DNA of 64,000 nucleotides from Bagarius yarrelli (Eukaryota > Chordata > Actinopteri > Siluriformes > Sisoridae), in NCBI GenBank assembly GCA_005784505.1, contig VCAZ01000017.1, positions 1,284,151 through 1,348,150 of the forward strand, read 5' to 3'. A model generated the notes under the pieces. It searched no databases. It saw only the letters and a program-made list of their open reading frames with translations, and had not been told where the DNA came from. Below are positions 20,925 through 32,066 of this stretch, piece by piece; the stretch's first letter is position 1; every line of letters starts with the position of its first letter. Position numbers and translations under genes: made by a program.

Positions 20925-22010
20925 GAAACTCCTACTAACACAGTAAACTCTGTTTCCCAGAATACACTGCAGCTTAGGAATACAGCCTTCATGGACTACA
21001 CTTCCCAACAACAGTGTTTTGGTGCCCTACAACAAATGAACACACAAGTCATTAATACAACACAAGAAAACAAGTCATTTATACAGTAAGAAACCTGGGT
21101 TTTTTCTTTGTTTTGCAAGTTGGGTGTGTGTGAAATTATGGTGGATTTAACATACGCGATGTATGGCAATTTAATAAAATTAAGCCAATTAACATGTAAA
21201 TACCTAAAATAAAAATGTTTTTATTTATAATATAAAATGATCAAATTTATAGTAACTTAATAAAAAAAAAAATGCTAAACACACCTCCATTCCGAGTCCA
21301 TTCTTTGTTGTTCAACTTGAAGTCAAGTTATAAAAACCTTGTTTTTTTTTAAAATTAATTAAATTATTGATCTGGCCAAACTGTGTAACATATTTGCATA
21401 TCATTTGCATATTATTTGTATATCTTATATTCATTGGTTCCTATGTATAAGGATGAATTTTCATTTTGCTGCCAGTTGTATACTTTAGATTTCTCTTCCT
21501 GTCTGTCTGCCCACCAAATCATCTATCTGTCTGTCTGACTTAACTGTTTGTATGTCTGTCTGTCTATCTATCCACCTATTTATTGGTCTATTTATCTATC
21601 CACCAAACTGTCTGTCTGTCTGTCTGTCAACTTCCCGAAGGAACTTAAACACAGTCTGTCACAGTCACTTTCATCTCATTAATAATCACCCACACCTGAG
21701 TTCAGTCGCAGCTTTAACTATATAAAAAACTCAGATTCTCACTGTTGTTGTGATGTAATGATCAGACATTTTCTGTCTGACTAACCTAATCTGTTTGTTG
21801 TTCATTGCTATTCTTGTGTTTTGGTTTTGCACCTCACATGAAAATTTGCAAGCTGACGTTTTCGGATTTGTTTGTCTGTGTTGTTTTGCTAAACTCTCGT
21901 TTGGTAATTTTTCTTTTAACTCAGAGTCATAGTCAAGAAGGGTGGGGGCACATGTGGGCCGTTCGCCCACAAAAAAGGTTGTTGTGCTGTGTTTTTTATT
22001 TTTTGACATA
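20925..22010 (+). mobile_element. Possible solo LTR or LTR pieces of a Ty3/gypsy-type element
   Basis: TTTCCCAGAATACACTGCAG and CATGGACTACACTTCCCAAC at the left, and CACACCTGAGTTCAGTCGC, a TATAAAAAA box at 21720, then TTGTTGTTCATTGCTATTCT on the right resemble promoter-bearing LTR sequence of fish gypsy elements. The middle (about 21020-21640) is AT-rich and TCTG-rich simple sequence. Neither TG...CA ends nor a target duplication were established. Confidence 0.3.
21495..21630 (+). repeat. Imperfect (TCTG/TCTA)n microsatellite
   Basis: Degenerate tetranucleotide array with TGTCTGTCTGTC and CTATCTATCC runs. Confidence 0.8.
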
Positions 22011-22051
22011 GTTTTCAATTTATTGAATATATAGCAAGAAATTAACCAAAT

Positions 22052-22381
22052 GGGCAGCACGGTGGCTTGGTGGTTAACACTGGTGCCTGACAGCAAGAAG
22101 GCCCTGGTACGGTCTTTCTGTGTTTGCATGTTGTCCCTGTGCTCGCGTGGGTTTACTCCGGGTAGGTCCCACAGTCGAAAAATGTTAGGTTGATTGGTGA
22201 ATCTAAATTGCCCGTAGGAGTGAGTGTGAGTGAGTGAGAGTGTCTGTGGCCCTGTGATGGACTGGCAATCTGTCCAGGGTGTTTCCCTCCTGCCATTCGC
22301 CCTTTAGAAGACATCTGGGATAGACTCCAGCAGATCGCCGTGACTTAGGAAATAAACGGGAATAGAAGATGAATGAATGAT
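22052..22381 (+). mobile_element. V-SINE (DANA/Mermaid-like)
   Basis: Starts GGGCAGCACGGTGGCTTGG and includes GTCTTTCTGTGTTTGCATGT, GCTCGCGTGGGTTTACTCC, AGGTTGATTGGTGAATCTAA, the GGACTGGCAATCTGTCCAGG block and a GAATGAATGA tail. A few short internal deletions distinguish it from the copy at 2.18 kb. Confidence 0.88.
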
Positions 22382-22429
22382 TTAACTGCTGAACATCACT
22401 GCCTGTCAATCCTCAAAAAGTTTGTGTTG

Positions 22430-22650
22430 TTCGATAAATAATTAATAATTGGCACGTTTAACTATTAGTAGTTTATAAATTATTTTTTTAATTAAGATGA
22501 AAGTAAAGGTGTTCACGTATTACTGCATTTATTTTTAAGTATTCCTTGCTAAAATTTGATTTTTTTGGTGGGTTTTTTCCAGCATTGTGAATTTTCTATG
22601 TAACTGATCATAATCTCTAACCAGTCTTAGAAACTCTTAAACAAAATTGA
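22430..22650 (+). repeat. Unclassified dispersed repeat Y, copy 1
   Basis: Shares AATTATTAATTGGCACGT-like sequence, then TTTTTTTGGTGGGTTTTTTC, ATGTAACTGATCATAATCTC and TAACCAGTCTTA with the segment at 23810-24110. Non-coding; class unknown. Confidence 0.55.
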
Positions 22651-22669
22651 AAATACCCAATACACGGTT

Positions 22670-22841
22670 CTCATTAAACAGCTCCATTGTGTTGGTCGTG
22701 CCCCGTCTCCTGACCCTGACCTGTGTGTTAAGATCATAGCGGCGGCAGCAGCACAAAGCTTTCCTTGTATGCAATCAGAGTTTGACACATTCAGAACATT
22801 ATTGTGATCATTTGTAAATCCTGCTGACCAGCCATGAGGTC

Positions 22842-22845
<4 letters not shown>
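22670..22845. promoter_or_regulatory. Candidate conserved noncoding island
   Basis: Balanced, non-repetitive, ORF-free sequence including GGCGGCAGCAGCACAAAGC and CATTATTGTGATCATTTG, between repeat Y and a CT array. Inferred from composition only. Confidence 0.3.

Positions 22846-22877
<32 letters not shown>
22846..22877 (+). repeat. (TC)n microsatellite
   Basis: About 16 uninterrupted TC units. Confidence 0.95.
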
Positions 22878-22879
<2 letters not shown>

Positions 22880-23039
22880 AAAATACAGCCATGGATTTTT
22901 TTTTTTATTGTTGCCATTCAGACCTCATATACACCAATCCCCAACTCAAACAGAGAAAGGAAGGAAGGGAGGAAACAAGTGTTGGTTTGTAAGTCAGAAT
23001 GGCACATGGCACATTAATGCTCCCCCAGACTAAAGTACG

Positions 23040-23270
23040 TTCGCTGTTCTGTTGCTGTTCATTCCAACCTAGCAGCTCTCCGTCATCTCTCGACTTGTTA
23101 AGCCGCTTGACTGTTTGTCAGCCGCGTCAGGAGCGACTGTGCGAATTTGCCGTTAATTGCCACCAGTGCTAAATTTAGTGGAGGCGACATGGATTCTTGA
23201 TCAGGCACTGAAACTCTCTCTCACTGTCTCTCGCGCTCGCTTACTCCTGCCCCCCCCCTTGTCACCTGGG
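23040..23270. promoter_or_regulatory. Candidate conserved noncoding island
   Basis: Balanced sequence with GCCGTTAATTGCCACC and AAATTTAGTGGAGGCGAC, followed by a CT-rich part. The plus-strand ORF at 23157-23468 is rich in Ser/Leu from CT-rich DNA and has no domain. Confidence 0.28.
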
Positions 23271-23689
23271 GAATACATGAACTATTCCATATGTCAGAGT
23301 TGTCAGTCAGAGGGAATCGTTGGAAGTCTCTCGGTCTCGACAGGACCCCTTAGTCTTTGGCTCTCAATCTTTTTTCCTTCCTCTCACTCTTTATTCAAGT
23401 GTTTATCTGTGTCTCAGCATGGGTGTTCTAGCTCTTCCCAGACAGCTAGTGTAGTTCATGATTTCTAAATTCTTTGTGAATCAGGAATCAGACAAATAAA
23501 TAAATAAATATTTTGGCCCACATAAAGACTCCATATATAGCACATTTCCACATTACCCATACAATAAAAACCATATAATATTTTTGAAATATAATTAATA
23601 TAAATATAAAATGCCCCAAAATATGTCTAATTATATACATTTACATACATATATTTTTTACAAATGCATTTATAGAAAATAATAGACAA

Positions 23690-24126
23690 AAATCAGGCGT
23701 GGTCTGCCACATTTTTACATACAAACAATAATCGCTTCAGCATGCTTCCTGGATGAACACTTTTGCTGGCACAAAAAGGTTGTTGTGCAACGGTTTGTAT
23801 CATTTTTTTTCAGTGTTTTAATTCATTAATTATTTATATTAAAATGAATTATTGGCACGTCCCTGTAATATTAAAAAATTATCTGTTATTTGCTATTCTT
23901 AGCTAGACGGTTTGTTTAAAAAAAAAAAACAGCAATGATTCTTGAGAATCTGACATGACAAAAATAAATCCTGTTTAATAGTTATTGCAAAAATACACCG
24001 AAATAGATTTTCTGGGTGTTTTTTTTTTTTTTGAGCTTTAGGAATTTTTATGTAATTGATTATAATCTCTAAGCAGTCTTAATTTCATTACAAAAATCAG
24101 GCGTGGTTATCCACATTTCTTTGTTA
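23690..24126 (+). repeat. Unclassified repeat Y copy 2, bounded by short direct repeats
   Basis: CAAAAATCAGGCGTGGT followed by CCACATTT occurs at about 23690 and again at about 24093, about 400 bp apart. Between them, GAATTATTGGCACGTCCC, ATGTAATTGATTATAATCTC and TAAGCAGTCTTA match repeat Y copy 1. The second direct repeat may reflect duplication or an insertion footprint. Confidence 0.5.
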
Positions 24127-24369
24127 TTAACTATCATGTTTGATTTTCCGTAAAAAACGAACAAAAAAAACAACGAAGTTTGTTATTTCACATCAAGCAA
24201 GCATCTGATCGAAGATTATGTGTAGATAAAAGCTTAAATTAAATCCATTCATCATATAAAGTGATTGAGTCTGTAAACCTGGTAATGTATTTTTCAGACA
24301 TTTTGGAAATGTATTATTCCAAAACAATTTATTTATAAAAATATAAAATATTATTTGCTTGAAATTGGA

Positions 24370-24720
24370 TATATTTTATTAAACATTACGTATACAATTT
24401 ATAGTAGCAGAGCTAAGGATGTTAAGGTTTTCAGGTTCAAGTTCATCAGGGGGACGGTTAAATGTTTTGGGGACAAAGTCAGGGAAATCAGATTAAGGTG
24501 GTTTGGACATGTACAGAATATATTGGTGGGAGGATGTTTGAAATGAAGCTACCAGGCAGAAGGCAAAGAAGAAGACCAAAGAGGAGGTATATGGATGCGA
24601 TAAATGAGGACATGAAGTTAGTGGGTGTGAGTGAAGAGGATGTAGAGAATAGGGTTAGGTGGAGACATATGATTCGCTGTGGGGACCCCTAAAAGGGAAC
24701 AGCCGAAAGGAAAAAGGAAA
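24370..24720 (+). pseudogene. LINE reverse-transcriptase C-terminus and 3' end, relic
   Basis: Two overlapping frames together show the C-terminal signature of fish non-LTR retrotransposons: VREIRLRWFGHVQ (frame of 24355-24546), then LPGRRQRRRPKRRYMD, EDMKLVGVSEEDVENRVRWR and MIRCGDP (frame of 24462-24692). A frameshift separates them. It is followed by GGGAACAGCCGAAAGGAAAA, typical of the 3' end. The element is heavily 5' truncated, as expected from target-primed reverse transcription. Clade unassigned (RTE or Nimb/L1-like are options). Confidence 0.8.
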
Positions 24721-24794
24721 CATATACAACATATATTTGTACATATATTTGAAATAGTCATCAAGTTCATCCAAAGACAAGAACCGGTATATAC

Positions 24795-24961
24795 ATCTAC
24801 ATTTACATTTACATCCCTTATCCTGAGCGACTTACATTTTTTACCTCATTTATACAATTGAGCAACTGAGGGCCTTGCTCAGAGGTCCAGCAGTGGTAAC
24901 TTGGTGGTCCTGGAAATCGACCTCACAATCTTCCAACACAACTGAGCTACCAATTCCCCTT
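24795..24961 (-). mobile_element. Family-S SINE
   Basis: Reverse-oriented copy: ACATTTACATTTACATCCCT tail, CCTGAGCGACTTACATTTT, GGGCCTTGCTCAGAGGTCC body and GAGCTACCAATTCCCCTT head. It lies about 75 bp downstream of the LINE 3' end. Confidence 0.83.
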
Positions 24962-25499
24962 GATCATGTGTGTTGCAAGTACAAAAAACATGAATCTCTG
25001 TGTTAATAAGATCACAGGTCTTTTCATACCTGTGCTGTTAACATAAACATAAACAAGCTGTATTAGCATACATTACTAATACAACTTAGTGATGTATACT
25101 AATAGATTATTTTCACGCCAACAAAATACCCAAATGTGAAAATCTGTCATTATTTACTCCCTCTTGCATAGGTCCAAACCCGTAAGACAATTTTTTATAA
25201 TTGAAACACAATTTAGGATATTTTTGATGAAAGGTAATGGCCCTCTGACCATCCCATAAACAGCAAGGTAGCTACCATGTTTAAGTACCAATCAAAAGAT
25301 GATCGACAAAGTAAACCATGTGGTCCAATTGTAATACTACAAAAAGTACAAGAGTACAAAGAAAACAAATATAACAACGTAATTCCACTTGTGGAAATGC
25401 GATTATGATGATAACTAATGATTAACTGATTGATTGACTGCTGATAAATATAAGAAATAACATCATGTATTCCATAATTGGATGAAAATTTTGTATTTA
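24962..25499. other. Intergenic AT-rich DNA, nothing recognised
   Basis: No gene or recognised repeat. Confidence 0.5.
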
Positions 25500-25800
25500 A
25501 TATTTTATTAACAATTAAATCAGGACGAAAAATGTCTCACTGATAGTAGGAAGAAAATACTATACATAGTTAACCCAAGTATATATGAAGTATTGAGGCA
25601 CCTGATCGTCACAGTCATGTGTGTATATTTAATATCCTATTCCAGATTTAGTCTCACCCTTATTCTCATAAAAACGGCTCTTTCTTTAGGTGTTTTTTAA
25701 GAATGAGATTATAATATTAATAAGGAGGTCTGGGGTGTATTCGGTGTTCCGGTACATCCCGAGAGTGTTTAAGTTTGGGTTTCTTAGTGCCAGTGATGTA
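25500..25800 (-). mobile_element. Tc1-like transposon fragment (second Tc1 family), copy 1
   Basis: Aligns with 27190-27600: TTAAATCAGGACGAAAAATG, AAGTATTGAGGCACCTGATC, AATATCCTATTCCAGATTTA, AGGAGGTCTGGGGTGTATTC, GTAATTCTACAACATCAATA. The gene-like part is the reverse strand of a Tc1 transposase C-terminus, now full of deletions. Homology with copy 2 may extend to about 25860. Confidence 0.6.
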
Positions 25801-26384
25801 ATTCTACAACATCAATATATTTGTTTGCCATTGTTTAACTTTCCAACTCCCCACACAACAGTTTGACATTCTTTTCGTGTTGATGTCATCCTCCGAAGGT
25901 TGTAACAACAAAGGTAAAGGATGTAGTCATGGATAAATAATGCTCGATAGCTCCATAAATCCCCTGAACATCTCGGTGTAATTTTACTGCGAGCAGGTCT
26001 GGGGAAGGTCACCAAACAGTCTTTCTTCAGTCTGCAGCACCGCTCGTGTCTTATAAATCAAGTTTTCTGATACGTTTAAATGACACAACATTAGACATGG
26101 GCTTTCATGGTAATTAATACATTTTTCATAATCTGTGTGAATGGCTAAATAAAACGATTTGAAGGAAGATTGATCTTGTTTGCCAGAAGAACCGTAAAAG
26201 ATACAATCACACTAAAAGCATCAGCTAAATTCAGACGGTGGCAAGGCCAAGGTTGGATGGCAGCTTGACACACACATAATGGGACAATGTCATGCTGTTC
26301 GATACTTTAATGTTCAGTTAACAGAAAAAAATATGATTTTCTCACACAAAGCAAATGCGTTTATCACATTAATATTTTACAACC
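25801..26384. other. Intergenic DNA
   Basis: Mixed composition. A 67-codon minus-strand ORF (25812-26015) has no known domain. A GC-shifted patch at about 25960-26050 might be part of the preceding transposon. Otherwise nothing is recognised. Confidence 0.4.
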
Positions 26385-26985
26385 CGAATTCCTGAAAAGT
26401 TAGGACGTTTGGTTTTTTTTTAAATGAAACGAAAAATGAAAGATTTTCAAATCACTTGAGGCAATCATTTATTCACAATTGAAAATAAAAAACAAATCTT
26501 AACACTGAAAAATTTCACACATTATCCAATAAATGAGCTCATTTGAAATTGTGTTGCCTGCTACAGGTGTCCAAATAGTCGGGACAGGGCATGTTTACTA
26601 TAGTGTAGCATCCCCTCCTCTTGTCAAAACAGTTTGAAGACATCCGGGCACCGAGGTTATGAGCATCCAGACTCTTCTACTATGAAGTCATGCTGTTGTA
26701 ATAGCTGCAGTATGTGGTTTTGTATTGTCCTGCTAGAATACACAAGGTCTTCCCTGAAATAGACAATGTCTGGATGGGAGCATATGTTACTCTAAAAACT
26801 ATATATACCTTTTAGCATTCATAGTGCCTTCCAAAACATGCTAGCTGCCCATATTGTATGCACTTATGCCACCCCATACTATCAGAGATGCTGGTTTTTA
26901 AACTGAATGCTGATAACATGCTGTCCCTCTAGAGGGACACGGCATTTGTGATTTCCAAGAAAAGTAAAATATCACATTTATCTTG
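26385..26985 (-). mobile_element. DNA-transposon fragment, ACAACCCGAATTCC family
   Basis: Starts ACAACCCGAATTCCTGAAAA, the terminal repeat of the family that also forms 13858-14415. It continues through TTATTCACAATTGAAAATAA, GAGCTCATTTGAAATTGTG, GCCTGCTACAGGTGTCC and GGGACAGGGCATGTTTAC. After 26650, CATGCTGTTGTAATAGCTGC, AGTATGTGGTTTTGTATTGT and ATAGACAATGTCTGGATGGG match what I recall of the reverse strand of this family's transposase-coding interior. It is truncated at about 26985, so the right terminus is missing. Confidence 0.75.
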
Positions 26986-27189
26986 AAATATTGATTCATT
27001 TTCTATAAAAGCCGCTTTGACAATGGTGTCAGCACTAACATATGAATACATTAAATTATGGTGGGGGCTGTACCATTCACCCTTCCTGTTGTCCACAGGT
27101 CAAATTCAACCCATTTTGAACATTTATATAGTCGAAACAGGGTTTATTTAAGGTAATTGCTTAAAATTAACATGGTGTAATCCAGAATT

Positions 27190-27600
27190 CGGTAAATCTG
27201 TTAAATCAAGGAGGACAAATGTGGCACTGGTAATGGGAAAGCAATACAAGTCCTAAACCAAGTACATAAGAAGTACTGAGGCAACTGATCATCACAGCCA
27301 TGCATGTATTGTTGTTTAACATCCTATTCCAGATTAAGTCTCATTCTTACTCCTATAATAACCTTCACACTTCTGGAAAGGCTATTTTTGAGGAGTTTTC
27401 AAAATTGACCTTACTGAAATCAGGTGCTAATATTAATGAGGAGGTCTGGGGTGCAGTCGGTGTTCTGGTTTATCCCAAAGCTGTTCAGTGGAGTTAAGGT
27501 CAGAGCTCTATGCAGAACACTCAAGTTTGGGTGTCTCGGTTACAGCGAAGAAATAATGTAATTCTACAACGTAAAGACATTCTAAACAACTGTGTGGCAA
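27190..27600 (-). mobile_element. Tc1-like transposon fragment (second Tc1 family), copy 2
   Basis: Same order of blocks as 25500-25800 but better preserved: CTTCTGGAAAGGCTATTTTT, CAGGTGCTAATATTAATGAG, GAGGTCTGGGGTGCAGTCGG, TCCCAAAGCTGTTCAGTGGA and TAAGGTCAGAGCTCTATGCA. These read on the minus strand as the Tc1 C-terminal block around the catalytic-domain end (NPIEHLWDEL-type motif in intact relatives). The 65-codon plus-strand ORF is an antisense shadow. Confidence 0.75.
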
Positions 27601-27914
27601 CAGTTTGTGTAAGACACACACGTGTCATGGATTCTTTTTTTCAGTTGAAAAATAATAGTATTTAATATTTAATATTATACCAAATTATATTCCTTTGGCA
27701 TATATATTTATATATTGCTTAGTTCCAAACAACAGAATTTATAACTCATACATGACGCCTAATTTTAGTAATGATTTCACTAGCTGGTGATATGTCTATA
27801 GCGTTAATGAAACACCAGTTTGTAAACTAACCCTACCGTCCCTCTGAGATCTACGTCGCAAACGTTATTTTTTTTCGCGCTAAGCTAACGTAGTGCACTG
27901 ATTCACACATATTG
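27601..27914. other. Intergenic DNA
   Basis: AT-rich with a GC-shifted patch (about 27840-27900) bordering the inverted repeat that follows. No gene. Confidence 0.45.
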
Positions 27915-28081
27915 TCGATCAATTGTAGTGCAAATAAACCTGATTAGCTAGAGGGGTGTTATTGACATTACTACTGCTAGTGTACATAGACATGACAAAT
28001 GCCTAGATGTAGTTTACAGTAGTAAAGTCGATAACGCCCAACTAGCTAATCAGGTTGATTCGCACTATAGTTGATCAATCG
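27915..28081. repeat. Long imperfect inverted repeat (about 62-bp arms, 40-bp loop)
   Basis: Left arm 27915-27976 and right arm 28017-28081 are reverse complements over about 62 bases with roughly ten mismatches or small gaps. The longest perfect block is CCTGATTAGCTAG / CTAGCTAATCAGG, and the inner ends are TTACTACTG / CAGTAGTAA. The loop is about 40 bases. It could be a small foldback MITE or, if transcribed, a hairpin RNA precursor. No flanking target duplication was confirmed. Confidence 0.85.
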
Positions 28082-29256
28082 GATTTGGATTATGTTCTAA
28101 CAAATTTTTGATTAGTATTAGTAATAACTAATAAGCATAAGTAACATTTTCTCCATCGAACTCCCAGGTTTTTAATACAATAATTTTTTGTTTTCCCAGT
28201 ATTATTTTTTCCAAAGTAATGCATTTATCGCATACTCGCATTTATTTCTCAACAGCAAACGCCACTCTGGCTGTCATATTTATTTATCTGTAGACAAGTG
28301 AAAAAAAGGGGAAAGATAATTAAAAAAAAAAATACATTAAGGAAAAAAATCTAAACCTGTGTGTCAGGAACTAGTCAGAGAATCACCATCTTTACTTGAG
28401 AAAAATTCACAGAATATCAAATGCTGTCGATCACAGAGCGGAAAGAGAGGAGTGTGTGGCTAATCACCTAACTTGTCATTTTCTCCCAATGAAAATCTTT
28501 TTTTTTCTTTTGTTGAAGCAAGGTGTTAAAAAAGGATTGAACTCTACATGACTGACACAGTAATGTAAATTTTGCTGGACAGAGCATGGGGGGAAAAAAA
28601 GCTTTCAATTAACAGCAAGTGGAAAGAAATTGTTGTTTGCAATCCTGCCAAAAAGACCCCACAGCAGAAGACACCCACTAGGTTTTCCATTTTTTTTATT
28701 TTGTACCATTTTTTAAATATATATCTGTATTGTGTGTTTTGCTTAATTCTAAACTCTTGCCAATTTTCCTATCGACTAAGTTCTGATTTGCTTGTTGAGG
28801 TGAACAAATTCGGATTCATCCAGGTTAAAAAACCTGATCCGTTATATGACTCAGGATTCACAAATCCTTTTCTTCATTTACTTGGATCAGTTGAGTTCTA
28901 CATTATACAAAAATACAAACTGAAAATCACACTAATCAGTTGTTCCATGTAGCTAGTTAGCTAGTAACCGAAGAAACAAGCAGCTGACTGAGTTGTTTAG
29001 GAAACTTTAAGAATGGTCAGAAAGATAAAAGTGAGTTTCAGCTGATCCATCAGACGTGTAACGTGTAGCAAAACAGCCGGATCTGTTAGTGTTAGTGTGT
29101 GAGCCCAAGGATTCGGTGGATTCTAAGGATTAGTTATAGTGCCCTCTAGTGGAATACCATGGCAAAACCAGTCAGTAATTTTAATGACTTAAAGGACTCA
29201 TGAGACTTGGATCCGTTCAGTGAGTAATTCTAGGAGATTCAAATTCGTAAATGGTT
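28082..29256. other. Intergenic DNA, nothing firmly recognised
   Basis: Includes a 126-codon plus-strand ORF (28572-28952) of AT-rich hydrophobic composition without a domain, and a CTAGTTAGCTAG palindromic motif near 28955. A GCCCTCTAGTGG motif at about 29140 recurs at 44770 inside the hAT element region. No gene is supported. Confidence 0.4.
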
Positions 29257-29713
29257 TAGTGATGGAAAGTTTGGCTCACTTTACAGACTCAGACCCTTGA
29301 GTCTTATTTAGCAAAATGAACGAATCTTTTAATGAGTCATTTCGTTCATTTTGTTCATTTTAGTAAAATATAATTAAAATGTTGTGTTACACTTCCATAA
29401 CATATCTACTACTCACCCAAACCTTAATGACACTACAAAAAATACAAAACTGTAATGGTATAAGAAACAAAAACATTAATTCATTGTTCACCTTTAGTTT
29501 ATGATTAGCTCACCTCACCTTTTCTAACAAGTCTTCAGGTTTGAGTCATTTGTGCATCACGTGACAACACAATTGCGCTTAAGCAATGCAGTCTGAGACG
29601 GAAAGATAACCATATGCATGACTGAACGAATCATTCCCTAAAATGACTCCTCCCCAACTCACATTAAAGATTCATTCATAATGAACAAATCTTTCATAAA
29701 TGACTCATCACTA
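29257..29713. mobile_element. hAT-like MITE
   Basis: Ends TAGTGATGG and GACTCATCACTA give a short inverted repeat (TAGTGATG). The interior is packed with GAACGAATC and ATGACTC motifs in both orientations, as in a fish MITE family I recall. Flanking octamers AAATGGTT and ATATGGAT agree at six of eight positions, a possible old 8-bp target duplication. Confidence 0.65.
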
Positions 29714-30449
29714 ATATGGATGCATTTCACATACTGAGGCTTCCTTTTGTTAACTTGTCGAGTTTCTTGCTTCTTGAATTCTAGCTACATTGCTTGCCTT
29801 CGTGTTCTCTAGTGTTCAGGTTCTTTTTTTTAATTAGTAAATTTGCTGACCTGAGTATTTTTATGTATGGTAATTTTTTGCCCTTGTAGCTGTTTATATG
29901 TGTTGTCTTGGTTTTTTTAAGTACCCTAAATAGATACATATATACAGATTTTTTTATTTATGGTCCTCTTGCTGTAAGATTTTTTTTACTTTATTGCCTC
30001 CAGGATCATTGCGGTGTCTTCCTGCATTCTAGGATATTTGAATTCTCAGATTCCAGATTATTTGATTAAAAGACTCATTCTTTACTCATCATCCTGTCAC
30101 TAGTTATCTTGTGTTTTAAGTCATGTTATTCTAATATTTAGATTCTTTAGGTCAAGGGCAGCGTACTTTCTGTCATTTTTTACCCTAAGAATATATATAT
30201 ATATATATATATAGCATCTATAATCTAATTATATACCTGCATTTTAATTTCTCCTGTCAGTAATCTCGGAGTTGCTGTTATAGAAAATTAAGCTATATAT
30301 TCTGTACCAATCAGAATTGAGAAACAGCCATTTAAGGAATCATTCATCATTACAGCTAAAAAATGCATGCTTTTGATGGGGCTTTTCCCAAATATGTGTT
30401 AAAACGTAGAGATTTTTGTGCTTTTTGAAGACACAACAAAATTAAGGTA
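29714..30449. other. Intergenic DNA, possible decayed LTR
   Basis: The T-rich part from 29745 to 30130, with CTAGTGTTCAGGTTC and TTGTCTTGG motifs, has the flavour of an LTR, but ends, primer site and internal sequence are all missing. No gene. An (AT)n array lies at 30190-30213. Confidence 0.25.
30190..30213 (+). repeat. (AT)n microsatellite
   Basis: Twelve AT units. Confidence 0.95.
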
Positions 30450-30655
30450 GGCAGTGATAACTCAAATGGTTAAGGTGCTGAGTTGTTGACTGAAAGACCA
30501 GGAAGACCTAGGTTCAAGTGCCACCAGTTTACCACCATTCCTGCTCCATGGGCACTGTATCTTGGCTAACCCCAACTTTCTAAAATGAGATATGCGATGA
30601 CATTCCACTGCGCAGTAGAATATATGTGACAAATGAAGAAATTTCCTTTTCCTCC
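30450..30655 (+). mobile_element. SINE family B, nearly complete
   Basis: GCAGTGATAACTCAAATGG head, TTCAAGTGCCACCAGTTTAC, CCTGCTCCATGGGCACTGTA, GGCTAACCCCAACTTTCT, GATATGCGATGACATTCCAC and ATATATGTGACAAATGAAGA tail. This is the most complete family-B copy in the window and defines its extent. Confidence 0.75.
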
Positions 30656-31561
30656 TAAAATTGCTGAACTAATTTCCAAAAAAAAGTGGCTAAACGCATG
30701 TTATGACATGACATAATGCGTCAGAAAAAAAACTGCAAAGTTCTATAGAATATCTATAGAATATTGATATAGAATAACAATTTTTTTTTTCTATAGAATA
30801 ACAATTTTGAAAGTACCAGTCCACGTGTTATAATAGTAGCCATGCTACAGCTTTAGTACGGTTCTCTTATGACCGTTCTCTCATAAGTTATTCATGTAAA
30901 TTGTTTTAGTGGCGGAATCCCTTAATCTTTCATAAGAAAAGGGTTTTTAAGTTCTTTTTGTCATGGCAGCAGGGCATGACACACGATACAGATTAAGTTA
31001 AATATTAAATAGGATTTCCATCAATGCTTCTGTTGGCCTTTGCAGTGTGTAGTGATTTGTCCTTAGCTTTTATTACCCTTGTCACTAAACATAGATTGGC
31101 TGGTGTACAAACAGACATAAACACACCCACATCTACACCAACCCTCCTTTCTTTACACACACACACTTTGACAAAATGCCAGTGACTCACTAGACAGATT
31201 AGTGGAAGTCAATGAGGTATGAAATGTGAGGATTGAGGCCTGCCGTCACCAAACATGTACACACATTTTTTTTCTTACTGTCCCTAATCTCTCACATGGC
31301 CACCAGGTGAAATCTGTGAATGCACCAGAATCCATAGTGGAAAATGCGAGTTGGAGTCACAAATTCCAGCTTAAATTTTTTTTAATTTGTAACACTGCAC
31401 TGATTGTTAAGTCCATCAGACGCAAAGCAGGGAAAAGTTTTTCCCACGTTTTCTGAAGTATTTTTAAAAGTATCTAAAAGCATTTCAAGCATTAAAAGTT
31501 GGTGATTTTGCACAACATGTGGTTAGCATCCATGGACACTGAACTGAAAAAAAAAATCTTT
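30656..31561. other. Intergenic DNA with short internal duplications
   Basis: At 30765-30810 TATAGAATAACAATTTT occurs twice, separated by a T run, next to two TCTATAGAATAT copies. From 31000 to 31440 composition is more balanced, with no domain-bearing ORF. Nothing else is recognised. Confidence 0.5.
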
Positions 31562-31565
31562 TTAA

Positions 31566-32066
31566 CCCTCTGGACTCCAAGGGGAATTTTTTTATGCCCT
31601 TGATTTGTCTTTAAAATCGTGTAAATATGGTAACACTGAATACAGCATAAACTAAGCTAGGATAATATATAAACCACATGCATACACATGCTTTTGACAA
31701 AATAGTGTTTATACATAAATAAGTTTAAAATTCCCAGGCCACAAAAATTTTATAATAACTTTGTTTACTGAATGTGGTAGACCAGAGATTTTTTAACAGA
31801 ATAGTGTGAAAATCACATAAAACAATAGATTTTTTTTGTAATACACTTTTTGTATGTGTTCAACTTTTATGAATATAAGAGTAAAGTAAAATTCTCAGTC
31901 ACACATCTTGGTGCCACGCGTTAATGACCATTTTAAATGTATAATTTAGGTAACGGAATGTCACTGCCTCAGTCGATATTACGATAAAATAAAGAACAAA
32001 CTTATGAGGGATGATTATTTTCTGTTTTTTTAATGTGTCAACATTACAGGTTCAGCTAATAGAGGG
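31566..32066. mobile_element. piggyBac-type MITE with TTAA target sites
   Basis: TTAA occurs immediately outside both ends (31562-31565 and 32067-32070). The element starts CCCTCTGGACTCCAAGGGG and ends TAATAGAGGG, giving terminal CCCTCT/AGAGGG. TTAA duplication and CCC termini are the signature of piggyBac elements. About 501 bp, non-coding, so dependent on an external transposase. Confidence 0.72.

Noticed and set aside
21731..22129. 132-codon minus-strand ORF as a gene
   Set aside because: It spans the boundary between LTR-like sequence and a V-SINE, so it is a chance fusion of repeat sequence.
28572..28952. 126-codon plus-strand ORF as a membrane protein gene
   Set aside because: Hydrophobic composition follows from T-rich DNA. 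No signal, domain or codon bias.
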